A stretch of DNA of 64,000 bases from Arcanobacterium_A bovis (lineage in GTDB: Bacteria; Actinomycetota; Actinomycetes; Actinomycetales; Actinomycetaceae): NCBI RefSeq assembly GCF_042655305.1, contig NZ_JBHSLR010000009.1, one strand, 5' to 3'. This document shows positions 35,620-45,063 of the stretch, piece after piece. Made by a program: the position numbers and the translations under genes. Under the pieces are notes generated by a model. The model was not told the DNA's origin, did no database searches, and saw only the letters and a program-made list of their open reading frames with translations. Each line of letters opens with the position of its first letter. The first letter of the stretch is position 1.

Positions 35620-37350
35620 TTAGTCCTGCTGCCAGGTCTCCCAAAGCGAAGCGTACTCTTTGCCTTGCGAAACTAGCTCCTCATGGGTTCCCAACTCGGC
35701 AATCTCGCCGTCGATGAGCACCGCAACCCGATCGGCGTCGTAAGCAGTGTAAAGCCGGTGCGCAATCGAGATAACTGTGCGCCCTTCTAGCACGCGCGCC
35801 AAGGCACGTTCAGTGCTACGAGCTGCGGTGGGATCGAGCAAGGAGGTAGCTTCGTCGAGCACCAGCACTTGTGGATCGAGCAGCACGATTCTCGCCAGTG
35901 CTAACTGTTGCGCTTGATCTGGCGGCAGTTCGAGAGCACCGGAGCCGACTTTCGTGTCCAAACCGTCTGCAAGTGTATCGATCCACTGCGCGTTGACGGC
36001 TTCCAGCGCACGCCGCAAATCGGCATCAGTTGCATGCGGAGCGGCTAACTGCAGATTATCTCGGATCGTGCCTACGAAGATGTGGTTTTCCTGTGTAACT
36101 AGAGCAACTGTTTGATGGAGAATACGCTCTGGCAGGCGTGTTACTTCAACCCCACCGATCTGTATCTCTCCGCTGAGCGGCGGATTGATGCCCGCGATAA
36201 GACGTCCAAGAGTGGATTTGCCCGATCCAGAAGGACCCACAATCGTAAGCCGTTCACCAGGATTGATATCCAAAGTGATATTTTTGAGCACCGGATGCCC
36301 CTGTAAATAGGAGAAATCCACGTTACGCACGCGCACGCCGTCGTCACTCGGTATATCGTCGCCGCTGATACGATCATTGGCGATCTCCGCAACCCCGAAA
36401 ATACGGGCAAAAGCCACCCAAGCGAACTGAACTTCGTCGGTCCAGTAAGAGAGCTCCTCAATTGGCCAGCGCAACTGCTGCACATACAGGGTAACCGTAA
36501 CTACCGCGCCAGCTGTGGTGAGTCCTAGCCCTACCAGCCAGCTTCCCCACAACACCGTGATGAGAATCGGAGAAATCAGCACAATCGCGGTTTGTACGCC
36601 GAAAATTGCACGCATCCACGCGGTATAGCGCTCGTTAATCCACATTTCGCGCAAAATTGTGCCAGTGCGGCGAATCCGCTGCTCACGCATATTCAGGGAG
36701 TCGACTGTGGAAGAATGCTCTACAGTTTCAGCGATATCGCCATTGAACTCGGCGATGAGCGCAGAAGTAGCGAGGTAGGCAGCAATGGAGCGCCGCAGAT
36801 ACTTCCGCAGTACAAAGAACATCGGGATAAACGCAAAAAGCACCACAAATCCCACCTGAATATCGGTGAAAACTGCCGCCCCAATCGTCGTGCCAATAGT
36901 CAAACTCAGCACCGCAATTCGCGAGATTCCTTGGCGAATCACAAACTCGACGCGATCAATGTCCGAGGTCGTGCGGCCGAGCAGATCTCCGGTACCGGCG
37001 GCTTCCACCACCGACAACGGAAGATGAGTAACTGCACTCACGAGATTCGTACGCAGCTCATGGAAAATTTTCTGTCCCAAGACACGCGCACGATAATCAG
37101 CGAACCACGACGTCACAGCCTGCACGAGCACCGCGATAATCAACATATAGATATTTCGGCGCACGAGCGAAAACGGCGCTCCCTGTGCCACATGATCTAT
37201 CGTGGACCCGATGATCCACGGCGTCACGATTGCTGCACAGGCCACCACAATTTGCAGTCCAAGTGTAAGGGCAAACTCCCCTTTGAACTGCATGATTAAG
37301 GCTGAAATTTCTCGAATAATCGTCTTATTTGATGCAACAGGTAGTTTCAT
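35620..37350 (-). CDS. ABC exporter half-transporter (intact Walker motifs, degenerate signature)
   Basis: A 576-residue membrane-ATPase fusion: six-helix domain (about 20-320) then nucleotide-binding domain with Walker A GPSGSGKST (about residue 375), Walker B LVLDEATSLLD and an intact H-loop (SIAHR). Its signature is LPPDQAQQ instead of LSGGQ, which is unusual. Start ATG 37350 has GAGGAG seven bases upstream and follows the partner's stop by one base; the longer frame to 37491 lies inside the partner gene. It pairs with the next gene as a heterodimer; the substrate (drug, lipid or peptide) is unknown. Confidence 0.9.
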   Translation of the reverse strand: MKLPVASNKTIIREISALIMQFKGEFALTLGLQIVVACAAIVTPWIIGSTIDHVAQGAPFSLVRRNIYMLIIAVLVQAVTSWFADYRARVLGQKIFHELRTNLVSAVTHLPLSVVEAAGTGDLLGRTTSDIDRVEFVIRQGISRIAVLSLTIGTTIGAAVFTDIQVGFVVLFAFIPMFFVLRKYLRRSIAAYLATSALIAEFNGDIAETVEHSSTVDSLNMREQRIRRTGTILREMWINERYTAWMRAIFGVQTAIVLISPILITVLWGSWLVGLGLTTAGAVVTVTLYVQQLRWPIEELSYWTDEVQFAWVAFARIFGVAEIANDRISGDDIPSDDGVRVRNVDFSYLQGHPVLKNITLDINPGERLTIVGPSGSGKSTLGRLIAGINPPLSGEIQIGGVEVTRLPERILHQTVALVTQENHIFVGTIRDNLQLAAPHATDADLRRALEAVNAQWIDTLADGLDTKVGSGALELPPDQAQQLALARIVLLDPQVLVLDEATSLLDPTAARSTERALARVLEGRTVISIAHRLYTAYDADRVAVLIDGEIAELGTHEELVSQGKEYASLWETWQQD

Positions 37351-37351
37351 T

Positions 37352-39376
37352 TCAGTTCTCCTCGCCCGCAGCGGTTTCGTTGGCGGCCCCAGTTGCGTTA
37401 GTTGCCCCGGTTTCCTCGCCTGCAGCGGCAACGTTGCCGGCAGCAGCCTCGTCGCCGGCAGCGCGGTGCACCACTTGGTAGTAGTGCTCATTCTTCAAAA
37501 GTTCTTCGTGAGTTCCCGTTGCCTCTACCTGCCCATTTGCGCCTAAGAACACCACTCGATCGGCGTGGTTCAAAAGAATAGGCAAAGCACTTACCACCAC
37601 TGTGGTCTGCTCGAGGCGCTGCGCTTGCAAACGTTGCGCAATGCGCGCTTCCGTATGCGAATCGACGGCAGACGTAGGCTCTACCAGCACTAGAATTGGT
37701 GCATTGCTGAGCACAGCTCGCGCCAAGGCAAGTCTCTGCCGCTGCCCACCCGAAAGATTCCGGCCGCGCTCAGTGATATGCGCGTCTAGTGCTTCATCCG
37801 ACTCGATAATATCGAGGGCATCAGCCACAAACAGTGCGCTGCGCATCGTCTCACCACTAGGCATGCTGAGGTTTATCGAATGCTCACGTTGCGCTATTCC
37901 AGTACCATCGCCAGTATCCGCCATCTGCACCGCTATCGGACGTGGCACGAGGTCATCGGCGTGCGCTCCAGCGAGATTAGACCGTATTCTGCCTTGGAAG
38001 AGCTGCGCAATCGCCTGCGACAGCACAATATTTTGCCGCACAGTGCTCAGCGCTATAGTCCGCAGATCGATCAGGCTTTCGTCGTCGCCCGTCGAAACTG
38101 GCACGACGGCGTAGGCGAGCTGTTCGTCGTCCACTCGCGCAAGCCGCTCAGCAACCTGCGCTGCAGTATTCGGATCGACGCCAACAAGCACGGTGAACTC
38201 CCCACCGTGTATGCGCGTGCCCGATTCAGGATCTGCTAATCCAATTTCAGCCCAGTTAATTGCGGTATCAGCTCCTGGAATGCACTGTGCGTCGGACGTG
38301 AGAGGCTCAATTTTGAGGAGTTTTCCCATGCGTTCAGCAGCCACACGCGCATCTGGCACTGCGTGGAAAAGTTGCGTTGCCATCGTGACGGGCGCGCCCA
38401 AGAACGCCATATACCCAAAGAACGACACCAGCTCACCGCGGCTAAGCTCACCTTGGTAAATGAACCACAGCCCAATACTCACCACCACCGCAGTGTAAAT
38501 AGCAGGAATTGCGGTGCTCAGAGCGCCAAGCACTGATTGTACGAGCGCGGCATGGATGCCTGCCTCCCGAAGCGCCACGGATTGCTGCTGGTAGCGAGCG
38601 TTGTATTCGTCCTCGCCTCCCATTCCGCGCAAAACGCGGAGGCCGACGACGGCGTCGGTGCTGAGCGTCGTGAGCTTACCTCGTTCTTCTCGCTGCTCAT
38701 TGAGGCGATTTTGCAAGGGGCGCATAAGGGCGCTCATACCAACTAAAAGTAGTGGCAAACCGATACCAACGAGGAGCCCGAGCGGCACAGATGCGCGAAT
38801 CATCAGAAAAACAACCACGCCAAAGGCGGTAAATGATGCGATTGCTCCTGAGATTGCACCTAAAAATCGACCGATTTTTCGGGAGTCGCCTTCGGTGGCA
38901 GATACAATTTCCCCAGAGGAAAACTGTTGCCGACCGCCGCCCCGAATACCGGTATAGCGCTGTACTTGCACATAGGACGCACCAATCGTTCCCCGAAAAT
39001 ACAGCATGGCCACGATAGCTTCTTCAACTCCTGCACATGCTCGCATCGCGATAATGCCAACAGTGAGTAGCGCACCTGGAAGAATGGCCCACGTTAGACC
39101 CTGTTCCAGACCCGAATCGAGCAAGATTCCGACTGCCCATGGAGTCAATGCACTGCCCAAGAAGAGTGCTAAAGATCCGAAAGTAGCGAAGATAAGAGTG
39201 CCACGATTTCCACGAGCCACAGAGCGCAGCACATGATCTGGGTCGATATCGCCAAATCCTTGAAATTGGGCGAATGCAGGCCACTTTTTGGGCATGGGCC
39301 CCACTTCAAAAACGCGGCGATTAACGCGAGTTGCGGACGTGTGTGAAGAATTTGAGAAAAGACGTTTAATACCCAT
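37352..39376 (-). CDS. ABC exporter half-transporter (degenerate Walker motifs, intact signature)
   Basis: A 674-residue partner. The membrane domain occupies about residues 55-360. In the ATPase domain, the Walker A position reads VLVGVDPNTAA with no GKS/T, Walker B is LVLVEPTSAVD (Asp replaced by Val, Glu kept), and the H-loop His is missing (VVVSALP). The signature LSGGQRQR (about 538-545) is intact. It cannot bind ATP normally itself but can complete the partner's site. The last 40 residues are Ala/Gly/Glu-rich. ATG 39376 has AGG upstream. It is co-transcribed with the downstream partner. Confidence 0.9.
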   Translation of the reverse strand: MGIKRLFSNSSHTSATRVNRRVFEVGPMPKKWPAFAQFQGFGDIDPDHVLRSVARGNRGTLIFATFGSLALFLGSALTPWAVGILLDSGLEQGLTWAILPGALLTVGIIAMRACAGVEEAIVAMLYFRGTIGASYVQVQRYTGIRGGGRQQFSSGEIVSATEGDSRKIGRFLGAISGAIASFTAFGVVVFLMIRASVPLGLLVGIGLPLLLVGMSALMRPLQNRLNEQREERGKLTTLSTDAVVGLRVLRGMGGEDEYNARYQQQSVALREAGIHAALVQSVLGALSTAIPAIYTAVVVSIGLWFIYQGELSRGELVSFFGYMAFLGAPVTMATQLFHAVPDARVAAERMGKLLKIEPLTSDAQCIPGADTAINWAEIGLADPESGTRIHGGEFTVLVGVDPNTAAQVAERLARVDDEQLAYAVVPVSTGDDESLIDLRTIALSTVRQNIVLSQAIAQLFQGRIRSNLAGAHADDLVPRPIAVQMADTGDGTGIAQREHSINLSMPSGETMRSALFVADALDIIESDEALDAHITERGRNLSGGQRQRLALARAVLSNAPILVLVEPTSAVDSHTEARIAQRLQAQRLEQTTVVVSALPILLNHADRVVFLGANGQVEATGTHEELLKNEHYYQVVHRAAGDEAAAGNVAAAGEETGATNATGAANETAAGEEN

Positions 39377-39770
39377 GATTACCTAGCTATATACGTGTGA
39401 CGTGCAATTTCTAAGATTGGTGCTAACTGAGAGAATCAATGATAGCGAGATAACTGCTCCGAAAAATCAGCAATGCCTTAGCGAACTATCGTATGCGTAT
39501 GGGATTCACTTATGTACTCATACACTGTTATATGAGCTGCTTATACGTGAGTCACAAAGATTCATGATCAGCGCGGCGCACCAATGCGTGGTTGGAAATA
39601 CTGACTAAGCATGCGCTTAACCCCAACATCAACCGAGCCTATTCAGGCTCTTCAGGAAAATAGCTGAGAAATCATAGTGCTATTGTATCAGCATTTTGAC
39701 CATTTCTCAAATATTCAACAAGGACACATGCCTGAGAGATACTCCTTCTATCCAAAACGTGTGTCAATAC

Positions 39771-39802
39771 GGCAACATCTGAATATATATCGAGATGTTG
39801 CC
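39771..39802. repeat. 10-bp inverted repeat with copy-like sequence near 63221
   Basis: GGCAACATCT (39771-39780) and AGATGTTGCC (39793-39802) are perfect inverted arms around 12 A/T-rich bases. Bases 39776-39813 align with 63221-63258 at about 28 of 38 positions, on the same strand, including GAGATGTT. It may be a dispersed element or a remnant of one. Confidence 0.5.
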
Positions 39803-39852
39803 TAAAACGCCCCATCATTTCCACATGCCTACCCTCCCTGCGATGCCAAAAG

Positions 39853-39886
39853 ATGTGGGTGGCAGCGTTGCCGCTGCCACCCACAT
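39853..39886. terminator. Strong terminator hairpin after the substrate-binding protein gene
   Basis: A perfect 15-bp stem (39853-39867 with 39872-39886) with the 4-base loop TTGC, about 60 bases beyond the stop of the leftward binding-protein gene. G/C-rich stem. Confidence 0.8.
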
Positions 39887-39948
39887 AATGAGCTATCTTC
39901 CACGTCAGTTATTGCCGTTGCCCGGCATAACCGACCCAAAAAGTCAGA

Positions 39949-41658
39949 TTACTTGGTGTAACCGATGTTTTCTGGAAGGAAGGTCTCGAATGCCGTTGCA
40001 CCATAGTTTGCAAGGTTCTTTGGAACTGCAGTCAGAGTTGCACGGTAGTAGATCGGGATGGTCATTACGTTATCCCAGATGATCTTATCTACTTCGTTGG
40101 TCAGTTCGATGCGCTTCTCTGGATCAGTTTCCGAAGCAACCTTCGTGATGTACTCAGCGATCTTTGGATCGTTCAAACCGGAGTAGTTCATCTTCGAGTT
40201 TGGACCGTAGATCTGGCCAATGTTAGCCATTGGGTATGGGGTACCCTGCCAGGTGAATGCAACGGTTTCAAATTCGCCCTTGCCGATCTTGGTGAAGAAT
40301 TCCTTCGAGGTGGTGTCCTCGAAATCAACCTTCACGCCGATTTCCTTCATTTGGCTTTGCAGCGAAGCGCCTTCGTTAGCCGAGGTTGGGGTTTCTGGCA
40401 GACGGAGGTACTTGAAGCCCAGTGGCTTGCCGTCCTTCTCGTAGTACTTGGTGGTTTCGTTGAACTTGTAACCAAGGTCTTCGATTTCCTTCTTTGCTGC
40501 CTCTGGATCATACTTCACCGAGTTATCCTTGTAACCCTTCTGGTTTGGCATAAAGAAGTGGTTGCCCAGCTTCATATCCATCTTTGCGCTTGGAAGACCA
40601 GCAAGATCGGAAGCGATGATATCGTCAGTATTAATACCCTTTTGGATTGCTTGACGCATCTTCTTATCAGCGAGAACGCCCGTCTTGGTATTCACGGTGA
40701 AGTGACGCCACTGCACGGAAGCCGACATCTTAATGTCGCCATCTTGACGTCCCTTTGCAAGACCGTAGGTTTCAGCGTCGACAATCATGTCCACGACGTC
40801 GAGCTCTTTATTAGCAAAAGCGGTTGCCTGTGCGCCAACTTCCATTGCCGAGAAAGTAACGGTGTCGAGAAGCGGAGCTTCACCCCACCAGTTCTCGTTC
40901 TTAGCCAAAGTGATAACGCCCTTGGCATTATCAACCGATGCAACCTTGAACGGACCAGTGTAGAAATTGTTGATCTTGGAAAGATCAGTCCAGCCCTTGT
41001 TAAAGGTTACAGCGTCCTTCATGCCTTCAGCAGGGTAAACGCCGGAGAGGTTAGCTGACCAGTCTGGGTACTTCTTGCTGTACTTGACAACAACTTCAAA
41101 CTGATCCTTGCCCTTTTCGATGCTGGAGATTTCCTTCCAACCATCGGTAGAACCACAGAGGAACTGTGCATCTGGGTTAGCTTTTTCAGGATCAACGGCT
41201 TCGTCGTTACATGCATCCCAAGTAGCCACGTAATCGGTGTAATCGATTGCGCGACCCGAGTTCCACTTAGCCTTTGGATTTAGCTTAAGGGTAACGGTCT
41301 GCTTAACTGCACCGTCTTCTTTATCGTCGAACTTGTAGGACTCTACATAGTTCTTGTTCTCTTTAAACGTTCCATCTTCGGCATAAATCCAGTTTCCAAC
41401 GCCAATGAAAGTGTTGAGGCGCGAAACATCGCCGGTGGTTCCATCGAACTGCATGTAGTTGTAGTTCGTTGGCATCGAGGAAATCGCGAGGCGGAGATTG
41501 CCGCCCTTTGCGAGCTTATCGCGGTCTACGCGGTTAACATCAGTACCGGGGAGCGACTTCGAGTCTGCTCCACCCTTGCCAGAATCTGCGCTTGAGCACG
41601 CTCCCAAGACGAGAGCTGCTGAAGCCAACAGTGCGAAACTTGCTTTCTTCAATCGCAT
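39949..41658 (-). CDS. Dipeptide/oligopeptide ABC transporter substrate-binding lipoprotein
   Basis: A 569-residue family-5 solute-binding protein. The signal ends in a lipobox LGAC with Cys21, so it is a lipoprotein on the outer membrane face. The body has the family pattern of DppA/OppA-type proteins, with NSGRAIDYTDYVATWDACND and a late LTNEVDKIIWDNVMTIPIYYRA. The peptide substrate is not determined. ATG 41658 has a near-perfect GGAGGA. It is separated from the importer's other genes by a terminator and so has its own transcript, likely made in larger amount. Confidence 0.92.
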   Translation of the reverse strand: MRLKKASFALLASAALVLGACSSADSGKGGADSKSLPGTDVNRVDRDKLAKGGNLRLAISSMPTNYNYMQFDGTTGDVSRLNTFIGVGNWIYAEDGTFKENKNYVESYKFDDKEDGAVKQTVTLKLNPKAKWNSGRAIDYTDYVATWDACNDEAVDPEKANPDAQFLCGSTDGWKEISSIEKGKDQFEVVVKYSKKYPDWSANLSGVYPAEGMKDAVTFNKGWTDLSKINNFYTGPFKVASVDNAKGVITLAKNENWWGEAPLLDTVTFSAMEVGAQATAFANKELDVVDMIVDAETYGLAKGRQDGDIKMSASVQWRHFTVNTKTGVLADKKMRQAIQKGINTDDIIASDLAGLPSAKMDMKLGNHFFMPNQKGYKDNSVKYDPEAAKKEIEDLGYKFNETTKYYEKDGKPLGFKYLRLPETPTSANEGASLQSQMKEIGVKVDFEDTTSKEFFTKIGKGEFETVAFTWQGTPYPMANIGQIYGPNSKMNYSGLNDPKIAEYITKVASETDPEKRIELTNEVDKIIWDNVMTIPIYYRATLTAVPKNLANYGATAFETFLPENIGYTK

Positions 41659-41802
41659 ATGAGTCCTCCTTCAGGACGAGTGGCTCCACAATTAACAACA
41701 AGGAAACCAAACTTATCCATTAGATTAATGAAATTTCTCTTTCCATGCACACCCAATAATCGAGCGTTACCATTTCGTTACTATTTGTTCAAGAGAAAAT
41801 GA

Positions 41803-41837
41803 AGGCTGGGAGTGAGATCGAAACTCACTCCCAGCCT
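41803..41837. terminator. Terminator between the importer ATPase and binding-protein genes
   Basis: A perfect 14-bp stem (41803-41816 with 41824-41837) and a 7-base loop, about 60 bases after the leftward ATPase stop. It separates the permease-ATPase operon from the binding-protein gene, which needs its own promoter in 41659-41802. Confidence 0.82.
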
Positions 41838-41896
41838 ACGAAACTCACCGCCGTCGTCCGCCCTAAAATGGCGATAACCAGCGAAAAGCCTTCTCT

Positions 41897-44026
41897 TTAG
41901 AAAAGATTCAACGGGCGCGGATAGTAACAAGCCGCTTGATGATCCTCAGCCACTTGCGTGTAATCCGGATGTGCACCCGCACAAACCTTCTTTTCCGCCT
42001 CGCCTAAAATCTCATATACTGGGCAGCGCGTTACGAAGCGGCACCCCGCCGGTGGATCTGCTGGCGACGGAAGATCACCCTTGAGAATCACGCGATTACG
42101 CGAGCGCTCTTTTTCGGGATCCGGAATCGGAATAGCGGAGAGCAAAGCCTGCGTATACGGATGCTGTGGCTGCTCAAAAACCGAATCAACGTCGCCGATT
42201 TCCACGATCTTGCCGAGGTACATCACCGCAACACGGTCGGCAATATGGCGTACCACTGAAAGATCATGTGCCACAAACAGGTAGGAAAGCCCCAGCTGTG
42301 AGCGCAAATCGTCGAGCAAGTTAATCACGCCCGCCTGGATTGATACGTCAAGCGCCGACACAGGTTCGTCGAGTACCAAAAGGCTCGGTTCGAGCGCAAG
42401 AGCACGAGCGATACCGATTCGCTGACGCTGACCGCCCGAGAAGTTGCGCGGGTAGCGGTTCACATGGGAAGCCTCCAAGCCCACCAGCTTCATTAGCTCC
42501 GCCACGCGCTTTTCAATATCCGCCTTTGAATAGCCGTTATACTTCAGCGGCTCAGCAATAATATCGAAAATCGGCATACGCGGATCGAGTGAAGCCATGG
42601 GATCTTGGAATACCACCTGCAAATCCTTGCGGATTCGCTTGCGGTCAGCACGGCTCATATCCTTGGTATCTTCACCAAGCACCACGATCTTGCCATCTTG
42701 TGGCTTGATGAGATCGAGCGCCTGCACGAGCGTCGTCGTCTTTCCTGAACCGGACTCGCCCACGAGACCAAGCGTCTCACCTTGGCGAATATCGAAGGAG
42801 ACGCCGTCTACAGCGTGCACGGTTCCCACGCGGCGCTTGAAAACTGCACCCTTCATCAGCGGGAAGTACTTCTTCAAATTCTCAACCCGCAACACTTCCT
42901 TACGCTCAGCGCGCGGAATCTCAGACAATGCCGGAGCAACCGCAGCAGGAAGCGGGTAAATATCAGTGTACTTGCGCGATTCATGGCGAATTTCGGCTGC
43001 CCGCACACATGCAACATTGTGTGGGTATGTGTCGTAGCTGTTCTTCACCTCGCGCAACTCAGGTTCGCCGTTCATGCACTCTTTGCGAGCCACCGGGCAA
43101 CGGGGAGCAAACGGGCAGCCAGTAGGCTCAAAAAGCATTGACGGCGGGTTACCTTCCACCGCAGCGAGCTGGAACTCTTTGCGAGCGTCAAGGCGTGGCA
43201 ACGATCCAAGCAGGCCAATCGTATAAGGCATGGCAGAGTGGTAGAAAATTTCGTCCACGTGGCCACTTTCCACCACACGACCCGCGTACATCACCATTAC
43301 TTTGTCCGCGAGACCAGCAACTACGCCCAAATCGTGCGTAATCATGATGACGGCGGCGCCAGTTTCTTTTTGTGCCTTACGGAGCACATCCAAGATTTGC
43401 GCCTGGATCGTAACGTCCAATGCGGTGGTTGGCTCGTCGGCGATGATGAGGTCAGGGTTATTGGCGATTGCCATGGCAATCATCGCGCGCTGACGCATAC
43501 CGCCGGAGAATTCGTGTGGGAATGCCTTCACGCGGATCTCTGGATTCGGAATACCCACGATCTCTAGTAGCTCAATTGCGCGCTTGCGGGCATCCTCATC
43601 GGAAAGATTCTGGTGGATCTGGAGCGCCTCCACGATTTGATCGCCAATTGTGTACACCGGCGTCAATGCGGATAGCGGATCTTGAAAGACCATGCCAACC
43701 GTCTTGCCACGCACTTTCGATAGATAAGCGTCAGAGCGCCCAAGCATCTCTTGCCCGTGTAGTTTAACGGAACCTTCAAGCTTCGCACTTGAATCCAGCA
43801 GACCCATAATTGCAAGCGAAGTAACAGACTTTCCCGAACCTGATTCACCTACCACGCCGAGCACTTCACCGGAGTTAACCGTGAAATTTACGCCACGAAC
43901 TGCGTGTACGATGCCGTCTTCCGAAGGGAAACGAACGTGGAGATCAGTAACCTCAACGACTGGCACACCTGGCTGCGCCGTTGGCAGATCACCCGATTCA
44001 AAAACAGGAGTATTTTTCTTGCTCAT
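41897..44026 (-). CDS. Peptide importer ATPase, fused DppD-DppF type
   Basis: A 709-residue protein with two complete ATPase domains. The first (1 to about 330) has VGESGSGKSV, FSGGMRQR and LIIADEPTTALD; the second (about 370-709) has VGESGSGKTT, FSGGQRQR and LLVLDEPVSALD. Each carries the C-terminal oligopeptide-type segment with Cys-rich CPFAPRCPVARKEC and CRFVTRCP. Most relatives encode these as two genes; the fusion is common in actinobacteria. Its start overlaps the permease stop as ATGA. It powers import by the two permeases upstream. Confidence 0.94.
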   Translation of the reverse strand: MSKKNTPVFESGDLPTAQPGVPVVEVTDLHVRFPSEDGIVHAVRGVNFTVNSGEVLGVVGESGSGKSVTSLAIMGLLDSSAKLEGSVKLHGQEMLGRSDAYLSKVRGKTVGMVFQDPLSALTPVYTIGDQIVEALQIHQNLSDEDARKRAIELLEIVGIPNPEIRVKAFPHEFSGGMRQRAMIAMAIANNPDLIIADEPTTALDVTIQAQILDVLRKAQKETGAAVIMITHDLGVVAGLADKVMVMYAGRVVESGHVDEIFYHSAMPYTIGLLGSLPRLDARKEFQLAAVEGNPPSMLFEPTGCPFAPRCPVARKECMNGEPELREVKNSYDTYPHNVACVRAAEIRHESRKYTDIYPLPAAVAPALSEIPRAERKEVLRVENLKKYFPLMKGAVFKRRVGTVHAVDGVSFDIRQGETLGLVGESGSGKTTTLVQALDLIKPQDGKIVVLGEDTKDMSRADRKRIRKDLQVVFQDPMASLDPRMPIFDIIAEPLKYNGYSKADIEKRVAELMKLVGLEASHVNRYPRNFSGGQRQRIGIARALALEPSLLVLDEPVSALDVSIQAGVINLLDDLRSQLGLSYLFVAHDLSVVRHIADRVAVMYLGKIVEIGDVDSVFEQPQHPYTQALLSAIPIPDPEKERSRNRVILKGDLPSPADPPAGCRFVTRCPVYEILGEAEKKVCAGAHPDYTQVAEDHQAACYYPRPLNLF

Positions 44027-45063
44027 GCCTTGCCTCCCGACTTTGAGGTTGGATCAATTGCGTCACGTAGGCCGTCGCCAATGAAGTTCACTGAAACAAG
44101 CATCAAAACCAGCACAAGCGCTGGAGAAACGAACATCCACGGATGCGTCAGTGCTGCTGCTTGCCCTTGACCGATCAAGGAACCGAGCGAAACTTGTGGG
44201 TCTTTGATTCCAAAACCGAAGTACGACAGCGAAGTTTCAGAAAGCACAGCGTATGCCACGCCGAGCGTGAAATCAATGATCAGCAGCGAAGAAATATTGG
44301 GGATGATATGGCGTGCAATCACAACTCGCGATGGCACCGACATGTACCGAGCGGCATTCACGTAATCGAGGCTCTTGACCGACATAGTCAGAGCTCGCAC
44401 AACGCGCGCGGTGAGCATCCAGCCAAAAGCTGCGATAAGAATAATCAGCCAGAACACGGAAGAATCTTCGCCGCCGATGTTCTGCGAAACCACAGCAAGA
44501 ATCAAGAACGACGGAATAACGAGCATCAAGTCGATGATCCACGTAGCAAATCGGTCAAATAGCCCACCAAAATACGCGGCGGCGGTACCGACGATAGCTG
44601 CGATCGTCGTCTGCAATGCTGCAACGGCGAAACCGATCATCAACGACTTACGCATGCCCTCAACGGTCATTGAGAACATATCGCGACCCTGCTTATTGGT
44701 ACCAAACCAATGCGAGCCGTCTGGCGGCATGAGGTAGTGGGTACGGTCGCGCTCAAGGTAGCCCCATGGCGTCAGGAAATGTCCGAAAATCGCCAAAAAG
44801 AGCACGACGATGATGCCGACGACGCCAACAACCGCTGTTTTATTGCGCGCGAAGCGGCGGAAAATAAGTTGCGAACGAGACAGTCGCTTTCCAACTTGCT
44901 GCGCCTTGACTTCTTCAGCGAGAAGTTCGAGCACTTCACGGCGTTCTTCGTCCGTGACCATCGAGGAGTGAACCTGAGTTTCGGTAGAAACTGGAGCGTT
45001 CGGGCCAGGTGAAACTGGCGAATTTGCCAGTGGATCTTTTGGCATTGGATCATTCGTAGTCAT
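44023..45063 (-). CDS. Peptide importer permease, DppC type
   Basis: A 346-residue permease: about 85-residue polar N-terminus, then six helices, with the EAA-type loop DYVNAARYMSVPSRVVIARHIIPN that contacts the ATPase. ATG 45063 overlaps the DppB stop as TAATG and the stop overlaps the ATPase start as ATGA, so all three genes are coupled. Confidence 0.93.
   Translation of the reverse strand: MTTNDPMPKDPLANSPVSPGPNAPVSTETQVHSSMVTDEERREVLELLAEEVKAQQVGKRLSRSQLIFRRFARNKTAVVGVVGIIVVLFLAIFGHFLTPWGYLERDRTHYLMPPDGSHWFGTNKQGRDMFSMTVEGMRKSLMIGFAVAALQTTIAAIVGTAAAYFGGLFDRFATWIIDLMLVIPSFLILAVVSQNIGGEDSSVFWLIILIAAFGWMLTARVVRALTMSVKSLDYVNAARYMSVPSRVVIARHIIPNISSLLIIDFTLGVAYAVLSETSLSYFGFGIKDPQVSLGSLIGQGQAAALTHPWMFVSPALVLVLMLVSVNFIGDGLRDAIDPTSKSGGKA

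Larger units (their letters stand above)
39377..39948. other. 572-base intergenic region between ABC exporter and binding-protein genes
   Basis: No convincing gene; a 70-codon frame at 39672-39884 is not supported by a ribosome site. The right part holds the terminator of the binding-protein gene (39853-39886) and a 10-bp inverted repeat (39771-39802). The left part should hold the exporter promoter. Base composition is A/T-rich. Confidence 0.6.

Noticed and set aside
36592..37299. 235-codon plus-strand frame
   Set aside because: Antisense to the ABC exporter membrane domain; a shadow frame.
39672..39884. 70-codon minus-strand frame
   Set aside because: It overlaps the terminator at 39853-39886 and its start resembles only another intergenic repeat, not a protein family.
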